A stretch of 47,783 nucleotides of DNA from Candidatus Omnitrophota bacterium (GCA_016209275.1 JACQWM010000011.1:1-47783), one strand, 5' to 3'. Shown: positions 30,678 to 43,490, counted from the stretch's first letter. The notes: generated by a model not told the origin, from the letters alone. Numbers and translations: made by a program.

Positions 30678-32055
30678 TGTGCAAAACACCCCGTTCGACT
30701 GGGCCGTAATCCGGGAACGCCTCAAGGCAAGGCTTGGTTCTGAGGTGGTCAATCGGTGGCTCGATCCGCTGACCGTCGGTGGATTGACGGATGCCGCCGT
30801 CACGCTTGAAGCGCCTAACTCCTTTTTCCGCGATTGGGTCCTCACCCATTATCTCGAGGCGCTTCGGCCGTTTGCCGGAACGCGCGAGGTGCGGGTGGTC
30901 ACCGCGACCGCCGCGAGCTTCGCGTCCATTCTGCCGGCAGCGGTTTCGCCCCTCAAGCCGGCGGATGCCTCTCCAGCCAACGCGGCCCCGGCGTCCTCAT
31001 CGCAAAGCGATGGCAGCCACGGGCTGAATGCCAGGCTCACCTTTGACCGATTTGTGGTGGGCCCCAGCAATCGCTTTTCCCACGCGGCGTCGCTGGCCGT
31101 CGCTGAATCGCCGGCGCGGGCGTACAACCCGTTGTTTATTTACGGCGGGGTGGGGTTAGGGAAGACCCACCTCATGCAGGCGATCGGCCACGCGATTCTC
31201 CATCGCTGGCCTGCGCGGCGCGTCGTGTATATTTCGAGCGAGCGCTTTACGAACGAGCTGATCGCCTCCATCCAGAATAAAACCACGTCGCGGTTCCGCG
31301 ATAAGTACCGAACGGTCGATGTGCTGCTCGTCGACGACATCCATTTCATCGCCCAGAAAGAAGCGACCCAAGAGGAGTTCTTCCACACCTTCAACGCCCT
31401 CTATGACGCCCACAAACAAATCGTGATTTCCAGCGACCGCTCCCCCAAAGAAATCGCCGGGCTCGAAGAGCGGCTGGTGTCGCGCTTTGAATGGGGCTTG
31501 GTGACGGATATCCAACCCCCGGATCTGGAAACCCGCATTGCCATTCTCCGCAAGAAGGCGGAGGAGGCCGGGATCCTTGTGCCGGAGCCGGTCACGGATT
31601 TCATGGCCAAGCAAATTACCGCCAACATCCGGGAATTAGAAGGCGCGCTGATCCGCGTTATCGCGTACTGCAATCTCTTTAACAAGCCGCTCGATGCTGA
31701 GATTGCGCGGGAGGTCTTGAAGGATATGGTGCGGGAGGTCAGCGCGCGGATCACGCTGGATGAGATCCAGCGGCGCGTCGCCGAGTACTTCCAGTTAGAC
31801 CTCCAGGAGATGCGCGGGAGCCGCCGGCAACGTTCGGTCTTGTTCCCGCGGCAGATTGCGATGTTTCTGTGCCGTCGGCTCACCGAGGCTTCGCTGCCGG
31901 AGATTGGGCGAGCATTTGGGGGGCGGGACCACACCACGATTATGCACGCCGTCGGAAAAATTGAGCGGGAGATCACACAAGATGCGCACAAGAAGCAGAT
32001 CATCACCCACCTAAATCAGCTGATTACCGCAGCCTCGGGGCGCCAGATGGGTTAA
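30670..32055 (+). CDS. dnaA: chromosomal replication initiator protein DnaA
   Basis: The 461 residues show domain I (about 1-80; [13 protein letters not shown]) and an Ala/Ser/Pro-rich linker (about 88-118). Domain III has [18 protein letters not shown] (Walker A about 159-167) and [10 protein letters not shown] (Walker B). Domain IV carries the DNA-binding signature [14 protein letters not shown]. The GTG start (30670) is chosen because it gives the full domain I; a GTG three codons later is possible. The gene diverges from rpmH, the usual origin arrangement. Confidence 0.98.
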   Translation: METVQNTPFDWAVIRERLKARLGSEVVNRWLDPLTVGGLTDAAVTLEAPNSFFRDWVLTHYLEALRPFAGTREVRVVTATAASFASILPAAVSPLKPADASPANAAPASSSQSDGSHGLNARLTFDRFVVGPSNRFSHAASLAVAESPARAYNPLFIYGGVGLGKTHLMQAIGHAILHRWPARRVVYISSERFTNELIASIQNKTTSRFRDKYRTVDVLLVDDIHFIAQKEATQEEFFHTFNALYDAHKQIVISSDRSPKEIAGLEERLVSRFEWGLVTDIQPPDLETRIAILRKKAEEAGILVPEPVTDFMAKQITANIRELEGALIRVIAYCNLFNKPLDAEIAREVLKDMVREVSARITLDEIQRRVAEYFQLDLQEMRGSRRQRSVLFPRQIAMFLCRRLTEASLPEIGRAFGGRDHTTIMHAVGKIEREITQDAHKKQIITHLNQLITAASGRQMG

Positions 32056-32154
32056 AATGTTTTCCACATTTCCACACACTCTAGTGCTACTACGAGGGTT
32101 CTTTTTTAATACCATATCGTCATAACAGTGCTGTGAAATCCACAAGGAGCCGCG
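32056..32154. other. candidate oriC element between dnaA and dnaN
   Basis: The gap contains three DnaA-box-like sites in one direction: TTTTCCACA (32060-32068), ATTTCCACA (32068-32076) and AAATCCACA (32136-32144). CTACTAC and a T-rich stretch (TTCTTTTTTAAT) lie between them and could be the unwinding part. Together with the sites at 30658-30677 it would make a bipartite origin around dnaA. GC-skew reversal has not been computed. Confidence 0.55.
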
Positions 32155-33258
32155 ATGCGCATCACCATCCCGCAACCCCAGCTACTTCGGCACCTCCAAA
32201 TGGTTGAGCACGCGGTCAATGACCGCAGCACCCTCCCCATCCTTGCCAACATTCTCATTGAGACGACCGAGGAGGGCATCACCCTCAGCGCAACCGACTT
32301 GGATGTGGGTATCCGGTGCCGGTTTCCATTGGCCGCCCAAAACGAAAAAGGCGCCGTGGCTCTCCCCGCGAGAAAATTTACCACCGTGATTCGAGAGCTT
32401 CCGGATGAGGTGGTGGTCTTGGAGGCAAGGAAGAACCACACCGCCACCATTACCTGTGGGGCGAGCAGCTTCCGTATTCCAGGACTACCTGCGGAAGATT
32501 TCCCCATCCTTCCCCCCACATCCAATAACGAGCAACTCACTATCTCCCAACAAGCGCTCAAAACACTCATTGCGCAGACGGCGCATGCGATGTCGATGGA
32601 AGAAACGCGGTTTATTCTCAACGGAACCCTCATCGCTCTTCAGAAGACGGAGCTGACCCTGGTGGCGACCGACGGCCGTCGCCTGGCGGCCGCCAAGGCG
32701 CCGGTCACGAACGCGACAACGCACCAGCTCTCAGTGGTGGTTCCGGCGAAGACGGTGCGGGAGCTTGGAAGACTCTTGCAGGCTGATGGGACCGAAGAGG
32801 TTCGCATCGCCCCCCTCAAAGACAACCAGCTCACCTTTACCTTCGGCGACGTCACCATCATCACCCGGCTCATTGAGGGGCAATTCCCGCAATACGACAA
32901 GGTGATTCCCCCACCGACAAAAACCGTCATGACGTGCAACCGCCAAACCCTCACCAATGCGATCCGCCGGGCCAGTTTGATGACCAGCGCCGCCTCGCAG
33001 GCGGTCGTTTTTGAAGTGGGGGAAGGGAAGCTGGTGGTGTCAAAAGAGTCCGCCGAGCTCGGGAGCGCTCGGGAAGAACTTGCGGTGACGTACCCGGGCG
33101 AGCCGGTGACCGTCGCGTTTAATCCGGAGTTTTGGCTTGAAGTGCTGAAAGTGTTGGATACGGATGAGGTGGCGGTGGAAATCACCGGACCGGAGAAGCC
33201 CGCGGTGATCCGTCAGCCAGGCTTTACGTACCTTGTGCTGCCCATGAAGGCGGTATGA
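32155..33258 (+). CDS. dnaN: DNA polymerase III beta clamp
   Basis: The 367-residue sliding clamp starts M-R-I-T-I-P-Q-P-Q-L-L. It has V-N-D-R-S-T-L-P-I-L-A-N-I-L-I-E, G-R-R-L-A-A, Q-F-P-Q-Y-D-K-V-I-P, and the C-terminal F-T-Y-L-V-L-P-M-K, close to the classical Y-x-V-x-P-M-R-L end. AAGGAG lies 5 nt before the ATG. It is followed by a DciA-like gene rather than recF. Confidence 0.97.
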   Translation: MRITIPQPQLLRHLQMVEHAVNDRSTLPILANILIETTEEGITLSATDLDVGIRCRFPLAAQNEKGAVALPARKFTTVIRELPDEVVVLEARKNHTATITCGASSFRIPGLPAEDFPILPPTSNNEQLTISQQALKTLIAQTAHAMSMEETRFILNGTLIALQKTELTLVATDGRRLAAAKAPVTNATTHQLSVVVPAKTVRELGRLLQADGTEEVRIAPLKDNQLTFTFGDVTIITRLIEGQFPQYDKVIPPPTKTVMTCNRQTLTNAIRRASLMTSAASQAVVFEVGEGKLVVSKESAELGSAREELAVTYPGEPVTVAFNPEFWLEVLKVLDTDEVAVEITGPEKPAVIRQPGFTYLVLPMKAV

Positions 33259-33287
33259 ACCGCAACGCTGCGCGCGGATGACCGCAG

Positions 33288-33591
33288 ATGATGAGCAAAC
33301 CGACAGGACAGCGGATCGATGCGCTCTTACCGAGCGTGCTGAAGCGGGTGGAGCAGCACCATGCCGTGCTTGATCTGCTGCGGCGCCGCTGGAAACGGTT
33401 GGTCGGCCCGGACCTTGCCGCGCATACGCAGCCGGTGAGCGTTCGCCGCGGCCAGCTGGTGATCGCCGCGGAGCAGCCCGGGGACAGCTTCATGCTGCAC
33501 TTTCAGCGCGAGCGCCTCGCCCAGCACGTACGGACGCTGACCGAGGGCAAAGTCACCAGTCTCGTAGTTCGGCCGCAGACGGCAGGACGGC

Positions 33592-33608
<17 letters not shown>
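33288..33608 (+). CDS. dciA: DciA-like (DUF721) helicase-loader protein
   Basis: The 106 residues have the DUF721 pattern: I-D-A-L-L-P-S-V-L-K-R-V, then W-K-R-L-V-G-P-D-L-A-A-H-T-Q-P-V-S-V-R-R-G-Q-L-V-I and S-F-M-L-H-F-Q-R-E-R-L. DciA is the ancestral loader of DnaB in bacteria without DnaC or DnaI. Its place in dnaA-dnaN-x-gyrB fits. The first Met could be 33288 or 33291. Confidence 0.85.
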
Positions 33609-36230
<2,622 letters not shown>

Positions 36231-36232
36231 CT

Positions 36233-38842
36233 ATGTACGCACTGGGTGAGAAGATTGTGAATCGAGAGATTGAGGAAGAGATCAAAGATTCCTACATCTC
36301 GTACGCGATGAGCGTCATTGTCGGGCGGGCATTGCCTGATGTGCGCGATGGGCTCAAGCCGGTCCACCGGCGCATTCTTTACGGCATGCAGGATCTCGGC
36401 CTGGAGCCAGGTAAGCCGTATAAGAAAAGCGCTCGTATCGTCGGGGAAATTTTGGGCAAGTATCATCCACACGGCGATATGGCCGTCTATGACGCGCTCG
36501 TGCGCATGGTGCAAGACTTTTCGCTGCGCTATCCGCTCATCGATGGACAAGGCTACTTCGGCAGCGTTGATGGGGATGCGCCGGCCGCGCACCGCTTCAC
36601 CGAGGCGCGGCTCCAAGCGATCGCGATGGAGCTGCTCGATGAGATCGATAAAGACACCGTGGACTTTGCGCCGAACTTTGACGGCTCGCTCCAAGAGCCA
36701 AAGGTGCTTCCCGCGCGCTTGCCGAACCTGCTCGTCAATGGCTCCAGCGGCATCGCCGTTGGGATGGCCACGAACATTCCGCCGCACAATTTGACCGAAG
36801 TGGTCGATGCGGCCTGCGCGCTGATCGAGGATCCGCAGATTGAGCTCGGCCCCTTGATGCGGCACGTGCGGGGGCCGGATTTTCCGACCGGGGCGATCAT
36901 CTGCGGGCGCGATGGCATCAAGGATGCCTACGCCACCGGCCGAGGGTCGATTCGTATTCGCGCCAAGGCGCAAGTCGAACAGCTCAAAGGCAACCGGCAA
37001 GCCCTTGTCATCACCGAGCTGCCGTATCAGGTGAACAAGGCAACACTGCTGGAGACCATCGCCAAGCTCGTGCAGGAGAAGACCATCGAAGGCATCTCGG
37101 ATCTGCGCGATGAGTCGGACAAAGACGGCATGCGCGTGATGATCGAACTCAAGCGCGATGCCAACGATCAAGTCGTGCTGAATCAGCTCTACAAGCACAC
37201 GCAGATGGAGACGACCTTCGGCGTGATCATGCTCGCCCTGGTCGACGGGCGGCCGCGGGTGCTGGGGCTGAAATCGATGCTCCAGACATTCGTGGATCAT
37301 CGCAAGGAGATCATCACCCGCCGCACGAAGTTTGAGCTGGCCAGAGCGCAAGAGCGAGCGCATATCCTGGAAGGCTTCAAGAAAGCGATCGCGAATCTGG
37401 ATGCCATTATCAAGCTCATTCGAGGCTCCAAGAGCCCGCAGGAAGCCAAGGAAGGACTCATCAAGAAGTTTGATTTTTCGGATCGGCAAGCCCAGGCCAT
37501 CCTGGAAATGCAGCTGCAGCGGCTCACGGCTCTGGAGCGCGAGAAGATCGAAGCCGAGTACCTGGAGCTGATCAAGAAGATCGAGTACTACCAGATGCTC
37601 CTCAAGAGCGAGAAAAAAGTGCTGGAGGTGATCAAGACCGAGCTGCAGGACGTGAAGAAGAAATTCGGCGATGAGCGGCGCACCGACATCGTCGGCGAGA
37701 TCCAGGACTTGCAGATCGAGGATTTGATCGCCGAGGAAGACGTGGTGATCACCATTACCCACACCGGGTACATCAAGCGGCTGCCGGTGTCGACCTATCG
37801 CAAGCAGCGGCGCGGCGGTGTCGGGGTCACGGCGATGGAGACGAAAGAAGAGGATTTTGTGGAGCATCTCTTTGTCGCGACGACGCACGAAACGCTGATG
37901 TTTTTCACCAATATGGGCCGCTGCTATTGGCTCAAGGTCCATGAGGTGCCGCAGGCCGGCCGCTACGCGCGCGGGACCGCGATCGCCAATCTGCTATCGC
38001 TGCAAAAAGATGAGCGGCTCTCAACCTTTGTGGCGGTGAAGGAATTTACGCCGAGCACATTTCTCCTCATGGCGACCAAGCAGGGCACGATGAAGAAGAC
38101 GAAGGTTGAAGCCTACTCAAATCCTCGCAAAGGCGGCATCATCGCCATCACCCTGGACAAAGGCGATGAGCTCATCGAGGCCGAGGTCACCGACGGGGAG
38201 CGGGAAATCTTGCTGGTGACCAAGCAGGGCAAGGCGATTCGATTTCCCGAGGGGCAGGCTCGCGAAGTCGGCCGATCAGCCCGCGGGGTGCGCGGCATCC
38301 GCCTGGGGAAGGGCGATGAGGTGATCTCGATGGTCGTGGTGCGGCCGAAGGCGACCCTGCTGACTGTCACGGAGCTTGGCTTCGGCAAGCGCTCCGACAT
38401 TGCTGAGTATCGCGTGCAGAGCCGCGGCGGCAAGGGGATCATCAACATCAAGGTCACGAAGAAAAACGGGGCGGTGGTGGGTGCTAAAGCGGTGACGGAT
38501 CAGGATGAGGTGATGCTCATCTCGCACGAGGGGATGATGGTGCGCTCCCCGGTCAAAGACGTGCGCGCCACGGGCCGCGCCTCCCAAGGGGTGCGGTTGA
38601 TCAGCATCAAAGGCAAAGACCGCGTCGCGTCGGTGGCGTGCGTGGTGCCGCAAGCGGCGGAAGAAACCGCCGATCCGCCTCCACGGAACACCGAACCGAA
38701 AGCGCAGCCCGCGGAAATCGGCGAGGTGGTTTCGATTGAGGATATCCAGGCCGCTGCAGCCCCCCCGGAGCCATTGAAGGCGAAGCCTCAGGCAAAAGCC
38801 AAACCGCCGCGCGCCAAGCCTGCCACCAAACGTAAGAAATAA
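36233..38842 (+). CDS. gyrA: DNA gyrase subunit A with Phe at the catalytic Tyr position
   Basis: From ATG 36233 it has 869 residues: [32 protein letters not shown] and [12 protein letters not shown]. The C-terminal barrel has the GyrA box K-Q-R-R-G-G-V-G, marking gyrase rather than topoisomerase IV. The active-site block, normally A-A-M-R-Y-T-E, reads A-A-H-R-F-T-E: residue 122 is Phe (TTC, 36596-36598). Tyr122 forms the covalent DNA bond in E. coli. The nearest Tyr is 108, normally Asn there. The tail is Ala/Pro/Lys-rich. A one-base sequencing error (TAC to TTC) must be excluded. Confidence 0.96.
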   Translation: MYALGEKIVNREIEEEIKDSYISYAMSVIVGRALPDVRDGLKPVHRRILYGMQDLGLEPGKPYKKSARIVGEILGKYHPHGDMAVYDALVRMVQDFSLRYPLIDGQGYFGSVDGDAPAAHRFTEARLQAIAMELLDEIDKDTVDFAPNFDGSLQEPKVLPARLPNLLVNGSSGIAVGMATNIPPHNLTEVVDAACALIEDPQIELGPLMRHVRGPDFPTGAIICGRDGIKDAYATGRGSIRIRAKAQVEQLKGNRQALVITELPYQVNKATLLETIAKLVQEKTIEGISDLRDESDKDGMRVMIELKRDANDQVVLNQLYKHTQMETTFGVIMLALVDGRPRVLGLKSMLQTFVDHRKEIITRRTKFELARAQERAHILEGFKKAIANLDAIIKLIRGSKSPQEAKEGLIKKFDFSDRQAQAILEMQLQRLTALEREKIEAEYLELIKKIEYYQMLLKSEKKVLEVIKTELQDVKKKFGDERRTDIVGEIQDLQIEDLIAEEDVVITITHTGYIKRLPVSTYRKQRRGGVGVTAMETKEEDFVEHLFVATTHETLMFFTNMGRCYWLKVHEVPQAGRYARGTAIANLLSLQKDERLSTFVAVKEFTPSTFLLMATKQGTMKKTKVEAYSNPRKGGIIAITLDKGDELIEAEVTDGEREILLVTKQGKAIRFPEGQAREVGRSARGVRGIRLGKGDEVISMVVVRPKATLLTVTELGFGKRSDIAEYRVQSRGGKGIINIKVTKKNGAVVGAKAVTDQDEVMLISHEGMMVRSPVKDVRATGRASQGVRLISIKGKDRVASVACVVPQAAEETADPPPRNTEPKAQPAEIGEVVSIEDIQAAAAPPEPLKAKPQAKAKPPRAKPATKRKK

Positions 38843-38853
38843 GCTTTCCAGGC

Positions 38854-38891
38854 GATATCAGATATCAAACCCCGGTTTGATATCTGATATC
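38854..38891. repeat. variant of the GATATCAG palindrome, 38 nt
   Basis: Arms GATATCAGATATCAAACC and GGTTTGATATCTGATATC enclose CC. It shares the outer 12-13 nt of each arm with the copies at 2201 and 40067 but has a different centre. It lies between gyrA and tRNA-Glu and might end the gyrA transcript, though no T run follows. Confidence 0.88.
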
Positions 38892-38902
38892 ATATCTGAC
38901 AC

Positions 38903-38974
38903 GTCCCCGTCGTCTAGTGGCTAGGACAACAGCCTTTCGAGCTGACAACGCGGGTTCGATTCCCGCCGGGGACA
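38903..38974 (+). tRNA. tRNA-Glu (anticodon TTC)
   Basis: This 72-nt tRNA has acceptor GTCCCCG/CGGGGAC, D arm with TCTAGTGGCTAGGA, anticodon loop CTTTCGA and T arm GCGGGTTCGATTCCCGC. The discriminator is A and CCA is not encoded. Confidence 0.97.
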
Positions 38975-38990
38975 TTTTTGAAAGTTGATC

Positions 38991-40058
38991 ATGGTCGAAC
39001 TATCGCTAGCGGGCGGAAAGCTTGTCACTCCTCGCGGGATCATCGACGGGGCCCTCGGCGTTAACAACGGTCGTATCGGGTCGATTCGTGGCCGGCCGCC
39101 ACGTGGGGCGAAATCGATTCATCTCCACGGCGCCTACCTCGTCCCAGGGTTCATTGACCTGCATGTGTGGGGCGAGCCGCAGCGGCTCTCGCGCGACCTG
39201 GCGCGATCCGGCACCACAGCGTTTTTGCGCACGATCGGGCCCGAAGCAGCGAAACGATTAGCCGACCGTTTGATCGCCCAGACCGAGCTGCGCGCATTTG
39301 AAGGCGCCCAGTGTCTTGGCGCGCATCTGGAAGGCCCGTTTGTCAATCCCGACCGGGCCGGGGCATTACCCAAGCGCTGGATGCGACCGCCTCGAGGTGC
39401 TGAGCTTCGAGCACTGGGGAGCACTCACGCGATCCGGCTCATGACAATTGCGCCGGAGCTACCTGGAGCCATGGCGGCCATTCGCTGGTGCCGGCGACGG
39501 GGCATCGTGGCATCCCTGGGCCACAGCGCGGCGACGACTGAGCAGGCCGAACGCGCCGTGAACGCGGGTGCGAGTGCTGCGACCCACGTCTTTAACGGCA
39601 TGCCGGCATTCCATCACCGGCGCCCGTCGCTGCTCGACGCAGCGCTGACGGATAATCGACTGACGGCCATGGTGATTCTCGACGGAGTGCACGTGAGCCC
39701 TTCTGCCTTTCGCTTGTTGGTGCGCGCCAAAGGGGTGGATCGCGTGGCACTGGTGACCGACTCGATTCGGTATCAAGGCTGGAACGTCGTGAAACGGCGC
39801 GGGGCGTATTTCCTGAAGACGGGAACATTGGCCGGCAGCGCGCTGACCATGATGCGCGCCGTCCAGCATGCGGTCGCGTGGGGCGGGGTGTCGCTGCTGG
39901 ACGCCGTCCGGATGGCATCGGAAGTTCCGGCGCGCTTGCTTGGGGATCGGGGGCGCGGAGTAATCGCCGTCGGCAAACGCGCCGATCTGGTGGCGTTCGA
40001 CAAACACTTTCGCGTGCTGCTGACCGTCGTCGGCGGGCAGATCATTCACCAGCGTTAA
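38991..40058 (+). CDS. nagA: N-acetylglucosamine-6-phosphate deacetylase
   Basis: NagA removes acetate from GlcNAc-6-P to give GlcN-6-P. The 355 residues have A-Y-L-V-P-G-F-I-D-L-H-V-W-G and the metal Glu in L-G-A-H-L-E-G-P-F. Metal histidines lie in V-A-S-L-G-H-S-A-A-T and A-T-H-V-F-N-G-M, and the catalytic Asp in A-L-V-T-D-S. The ATG at 38991 is preferred to TTG 38985. It stands before glmS, so salvage and synthesis of GlcN-6-P are side by side, likely feeding wall and lipid A precursors. Confidence 0.93.
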   Translation: MVELSLAGGKLVTPRGIIDGALGVNNGRIGSIRGRPPRGAKSIHLHGAYLVPGFIDLHVWGEPQRLSRDLARSGTTAFLRTIGPEAAKRLADRLIAQTELRAFEGAQCLGAHLEGPFVNPDRAGALPKRWMRPPRGAELRALGSTHAIRLMTIAPELPGAMAAIRWCRRRGIVASLGHSAATTEQAERAVNAGASAATHVFNGMPAFHHRRPSLLDAALTDNRLTAMVILDGVHVSPSAFRLLVRAKGVDRVALVTDSIRYQGWNVVKRRGAYFLKTGTLAGSALTMMRAVQHAVAWGGVSLLDAVRMASEVPARLLGDRGRGVIAVGKRADLVAFDKHFRVLLTVVGGQIIHQR

Positions 40059-40066
40059 CGGCAAGG

Positions 40067-40106
40067 CGATATCAGATATGAAATGGCCATTTCATATCTG
40101 ATATCG
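40067..40106. repeat. 40-nt perfect palindrome, copy 2
   Basis: It is identical, base for base, to 2201-2240. It lies 8 nt after the nagA stop and 11 nt before the glmS ATG. The ribosome-binding GAGAG lies between repeat and start codon. Confidence 0.9.
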
Positions 40107-40117
40107 AATGAGAGACG

Positions 40118-41956
40118 ATGTGCGGGATTATCGGATACGTGGGAACCAAGCCAGTCACGGACGTCCTTCTTGAGGGCTTGCGGAATCTTGAATATCGGGG
40201 TTATGATTCCGCCGGACTCGCGGTGCTCAATGGCCGGGGGATTCAGATTCGCAAGCGACCAGGTAAACTGAGCGCGCTCATCGAAGAGATTAAGCGCAAG
40301 CCGATTTCTGGAACCATCGGGGTGGGTCACTCCAGATGGGCGACGCATGGTCTGCCGAATGAGATCAACGCGCATCCCCACACGGATTGCACGGGCAAGC
40401 TTGCCATCATCCATAACGGCATCATTGAGAACTACGCGCAGCTGAAGGAGCGGTTGCTGGAGAAAGGCCATCGGTTTCGCTCGAAAACCGACACGGAAAT
40501 CATTGTCCATCTCATTGAAGAGCACGCCAAGCATGCGCCCATCGCAGAGGCCTTCCGGTTGGCCCTCAAAGAGCTGCGCGGCGCGTATGCGGTCTGCCTG
40601 CTCTCGGCTGATGAGCCGACACGGCTCTTCGGGGCGCGCAACAGCAGCCCGCTCATCGTCGGGCTGGGCGGGGGTGAAGCGTTTTTTGCCTCTGACGTGC
40701 CGGCCATCTTGGGCCATACGCGGCGCGTGGTCTACTTACACGACGATGAGGTCGTAGAGCTTTCCGCCAAGGGGGCTCGGATCACGACGCTGGATGGCAA
40801 ACCCATTCAGCGCGCTCCCAGCACGGTGTCCTTCAGCCGCGAGGCCGCGCAGCGCGGCGGCTACCCGCACTTCATGCTCAAAGAAATCCACGAGCAACCG
40901 GCGAGCATTGCGCAAACCCTGGCGAATCGGCTGCTGCCGGACACGCGGCGCGTGACCTTTGACCGGCGCACCAAGGCGTTTCTCGATGCGCTGCACCCGG
41001 ACGAAAAATTCATCATCATTTCTTGCGGCACCGCCTATCACGCGGGCTTGGTGGGCGAATATATGCTGGAAGAATTCGCCGGCGCGCCCGTCGATGTCGA
41101 CTTGGCCAGCGAATTCCGCTACCGCGGAGTCACACTCGACCGCCGCACCACCGTCATGGCCATTACCCAATCCGGCGAGACAGCGGATACGCTTGCTGGC
41201 GTGCGATTGGCGAAATCGCAAGGCGCAAAGGTTCTTTCGATTTGCAACGTCGTGGGATCTTCCATTGCGCGAGAATCCGATGCGGTGCTCTACACGCATG
41301 CCGGGCCGGAAATCGCCGTCGCCTCAACCAAGGCCTACACGTCGCAGCTGACGGCGCTGGCCCTGATCACGCTGTATCTGGCCAAGCGGCTGCGGCGGAT
41401 GACGCCGCGCCGATGGCGGGCGCTGCTGGAGAACTTCGCCCAGTTACCGTACATCATCGAGCGGACGCTCACCATTGAGCCGGCGATCAAGAAGGCCGCG
41501 GCGAAATACGCCGCCGAGCGCAATTTCTACTATTTGGGGCGCCGCTACCACTATCCCAGCGCGCTGGAAGGCGCGCTCAAGCTGAAAGAAATCTGCCCGT
41601 TGATCCATGCCGAAGGCTATGCGGCCGGCGAAATGAAGCACGGGCCGATCTCGCTGATCCGCAAAGGCTGGCCGGTGGTGTTTCTGGCGACGGACTCGCC
41701 GGTATATGAAAAGGTCATCTCCAACATCGAAGAAATCCGCGCGCGCAAGGGGGCGTGCATCGTCATCGCAACCGAAGGCAACACCGCAATCCGCCGCCAC
41801 GCGGACCATGTGCTCTACGTGCCGAAAACCGAGGAGCTCTTCTCCCCGATCATCGCGGCCATTCCGCTGCAGCTCTTCGCCTACTACGTGGCCGACGCCA
41901 ACGGCTGCGATATCGACCAACCTCCAAACCTTGCAAAAAGCGTCACGGTAGAGTAG
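40118..41956 (+). CDS. glmS: glutamine--fructose-6-phosphate aminotransferase
   Basis: GlmS makes glucosamine-6-phosphate from fructose-6-phosphate and glutamine. The 612 residues start M-C-G-I-I-G-Y-V-G with the N-terminal nucleophile Cys. They contain G-H-S-R-W-A-T-H-G, E-Y-R-G-Y-D-S-A-G, the isomerase SIS domains with S-C-G-T-A-Y-H-A and T-Q-S-G-E-T-A-D-T, and E-G-Y-A-A-G-E-M-K-H-G-P. The chain ends L-A-K-S-V-T-V-E as usual. No glmS ribozyme is seen in the short upstream region, which is taken up by the palindrome. Confidence 0.97.
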   Translation: MCGIIGYVGTKPVTDVLLEGLRNLEYRGYDSAGLAVLNGRGIQIRKRPGKLSALIEEIKRKPISGTIGVGHSRWATHGLPNEINAHPHTDCTGKLAIIHNGIIENYAQLKERLLEKGHRFRSKTDTEIIVHLIEEHAKHAPIAEAFRLALKELRGAYAVCLLSADEPTRLFGARNSSPLIVGLGGGEAFFASDVPAILGHTRRVVYLHDDEVVELSAKGARITTLDGKPIQRAPSTVSFSREAAQRGGYPHFMLKEIHEQPASIAQTLANRLLPDTRRVTFDRRTKAFLDALHPDEKFIIISCGTAYHAGLVGEYMLEEFAGAPVDVDLASEFRYRGVTLDRRTTVMAITQSGETADTLAGVRLAKSQGAKVLSICNVVGSSIARESDAVLYTHAGPEIAVASTKAYTSQLTALALITLYLAKRLRRMTPRRWRALLENFAQLPYIIERTLTIEPAIKKAAAKYAAERNFYYLGRRYHYPSALEGALKLKEICPLIHAEGYAAGEMKHGPISLIRKGWPVVFLATDSPVYEKVISNIEEIRARKGACIVIATEGNTAIRRHADHVLYVPKTEELFSPIIAAIPLQLFAYYVADANGCDIDQPPNLAKSVTVE

Positions 41957-41958
41957 TG

Positions 41959-42663
41959 ATGACCGGCACGCTGTCGGTCGTGGCAACGCCGATCGGGAAT
42001 CTGAAGGATATCTCGTTTCGCGCGGTCGAGACGTTGAAGACCGTCGATGCCATTGCGTGCGAAGACACACGGCAAACCAGCAAGCTGCTGCAGCACTACG
42101 AGATTCACAAGCCGCTCATCAGTTTGCACGACCACAATGAGCGGCAGCGGACTCCGGAGCTGCTCGAGCGTTTACAGGATGGCGAATCGATCGCGCTGGT
42201 CAGCGATGGCGGGACCCCGCTTATCAGCGATCCTGGCTGGCGGCTGGTGCATGAGGCCATCGCCGCGAAGATCTCCGTGGCGTGGATCCCAGGTGCGACC
42301 GCCCTCATCGGCGCATTGGTCCTCTCCGGGTTACCGACTGAACGCTTTGTGTTCGAAGGATTTTTGCCGAGCAAACCAGGCGCCCGCCGCAAGCGTCTTG
42401 AAGCGCTGAAGTCAGAGGAACGGACCGTCGTGCTGTACGAATCGCCGCATCGGCTACTTAAAACGCTGCGAGAGATCCGCGACGTGCTTGGCGACATTTC
42501 GGTCGTGTGCGCGCGAGAATTGACGAAGATGTTTGAAGAGATCGCGCGCGGAACGGCAAGCGAGCTCGCGGCGCACTTTGAAACCCATGCGCCTCGCGGC
42601 GAGCTCGTGCTTGTCCTTGGAGCCGGCCACCTGGCCACGCGGCCACCTGGCCACGAGCCATGA
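41959..42663 (+). CDS. rsmI: 16S rRNA 2'-O-methyltransferase RsmI
   Basis: RsmI methylates C1402 of 16S rRNA. The 234 residues begin G-T-L-S-V-V-A-T-P-I-G-N-L-K-D-I-S-F-R-A, then A-C-E-D-T-R-Q-T, L-V-S-D-G-G-T-P-L-I-S-D-P-G and F-E-G-F-L-P. The C-terminal end (A-G-H-L-A-T-R-P-P-G-H-E-P) is encoded by a GGCCACCTGGCCACG tandem repeat and is not family-like. GTG 41956 directly before the ATG is an alternative start. It overlaps lpxA by 4 nt. Confidence 0.95.
   Translation: MTGTLSVVATPIGNLKDISFRAVETLKTVDAIACEDTRQTSKLLQHYEIHKPLISLHDHNERQRTPELLERLQDGESIALVSDGGTPLISDPGWRLVHEAIAAKISVAWIPGATALIGALVLSGLPTERFVFEGFLPSKPGARRKRLEALKSEERTVVLYESPHRLLKTLREIRDVLGDISVVCARELTKMFEEIARGTASELAAHFETHAPRGELVLVLGAGHLATRPPGHEP
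42625..42655. repeat. GGCCACCTGGCCACG tandem repeat at the rsmI 3' end
   Basis: Two exact copies (42625-42639, 42641-42655) are separated by one base. The unit itself is partly palindromic (GGCCACCTGGCC). It encodes the last residues of RsmI and lies 4 nt before the lpxA ATG. Confidence 0.8.
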
Positions 42664-43490
42664 ATACGATTCATTCGTCCGCCATCGTTGGCAAGAACGT
42701 CCAGCTCGGGGAGGGCAACGAGATTGGGCCGGGGTGCGTGATTGCCGATGGGGCCGTCATCGGCTCGAAGAACAAACTATGGATGAGCGTCTATGTCGGG
42801 CCAGGCACGACGATTGGCCATGAGAACCAGATCCACCCTGGGGCGATCATCGGCCATGAGCCGCAGGATCATGCGTTTGACGGCTCGCCGAGCTTTACTA
42901 CGATCGGCGATCGCAACATCATCCGCGAGTACGTGACGATTCATCGCGGCACCAAACCCGGCACGACGACATCCCTCGGCAGCGACAACTTTCTCATGGC
43001 CAACGCGCATATCGCCCACAATTGCCAGGTGGGCAACCACACGATTTTCGTTAACCTGGCCTCGATCGCAGGCTATTGCGAGGTGCAGGATGAGGCGGTG
43101 CTCTCCGGCATGGCGGTGTTTCACCAATTCTGCCGGGTGGGCCGGCTGGCGATGATCAGCGGGCTCTCGGCCATCAACAAAGATGTGCCGCCGTATATGG
43201 TCTGCGGCGGACGGCCCGGGGTGATCCAAGGGGTCAACGTGGTGGGGCTGCGGCGCGCTGGCATCAGCGCTCCCATCCGAGGAACGATCCGCCAAGCGTA
43301 TAAATTCCTCTATCGTGAGGGCTTAAGCGTGCCGCATGCCATCGAGGAGATCAAGAAACTCCCCCCATCCAAGGAGCTCGTGGTACTCGTCAGCTTCATC
43401 GAGCAGTCGAAGCGCGGCATCTGCGCCGGCAACTCCAAGGAAGACCATATAGAGGAAGGGGAGTCCCTATTGCCTAGTCGGTCAAAATAG
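42660..43490 (+). CDS. lpxA: UDP-N-acetylglucosamine acyltransferase
   Basis: LpxA carries out the first step of lipid A synthesis, O-acylation of UDP-GlcNAc. The 276 residues form a left-handed beta helix of hexapeptide repeats (I-G-P-G-C-V, I-G-S-K-N-K). The catalytic His is in N-A-H-I-A-H-N-C (His120), and H-Q-F-C-R-V-G and N-V-V-G-L-R-R-A-G follow. Its usual neighbours lpxD, fabZ and lpxB are absent; it follows rsmI with a four-base overlap. Its presence shows that the host builds an LPS-type outer membrane. Confidence 0.96.
   Translation: MNTIHSSAIVGKNVQLGEGNEIGPGCVIADGAVIGSKNKLWMSVYVGPGTTIGHENQIHPGAIIGHEPQDHAFDGSPSFTTIGDRNIIREYVTIHRGTKPGTTTSLGSDNFLMANAHIAHNCQVGNHTIFVNLASIAGYCEVQDEAVLSGMAVFHQFCRVGRLAMISGLSAINKDVPPYMVCGGRPGVIQGVNVVGLRRAGISAPIRGTIRQAYKFLYREGLSVPHAIEEIKKLPPSKELVVLVSFIEQSKRGICAGNSKEDHIEEGESLLPSRSK

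Noticed and set aside
40067-40117. glmS ribozyme or riboswitch upstream of glmS
   Set aside because: The gap between nagA and glmS is too short (59 nt) and is nearly filled by the 40-nt palindrome.
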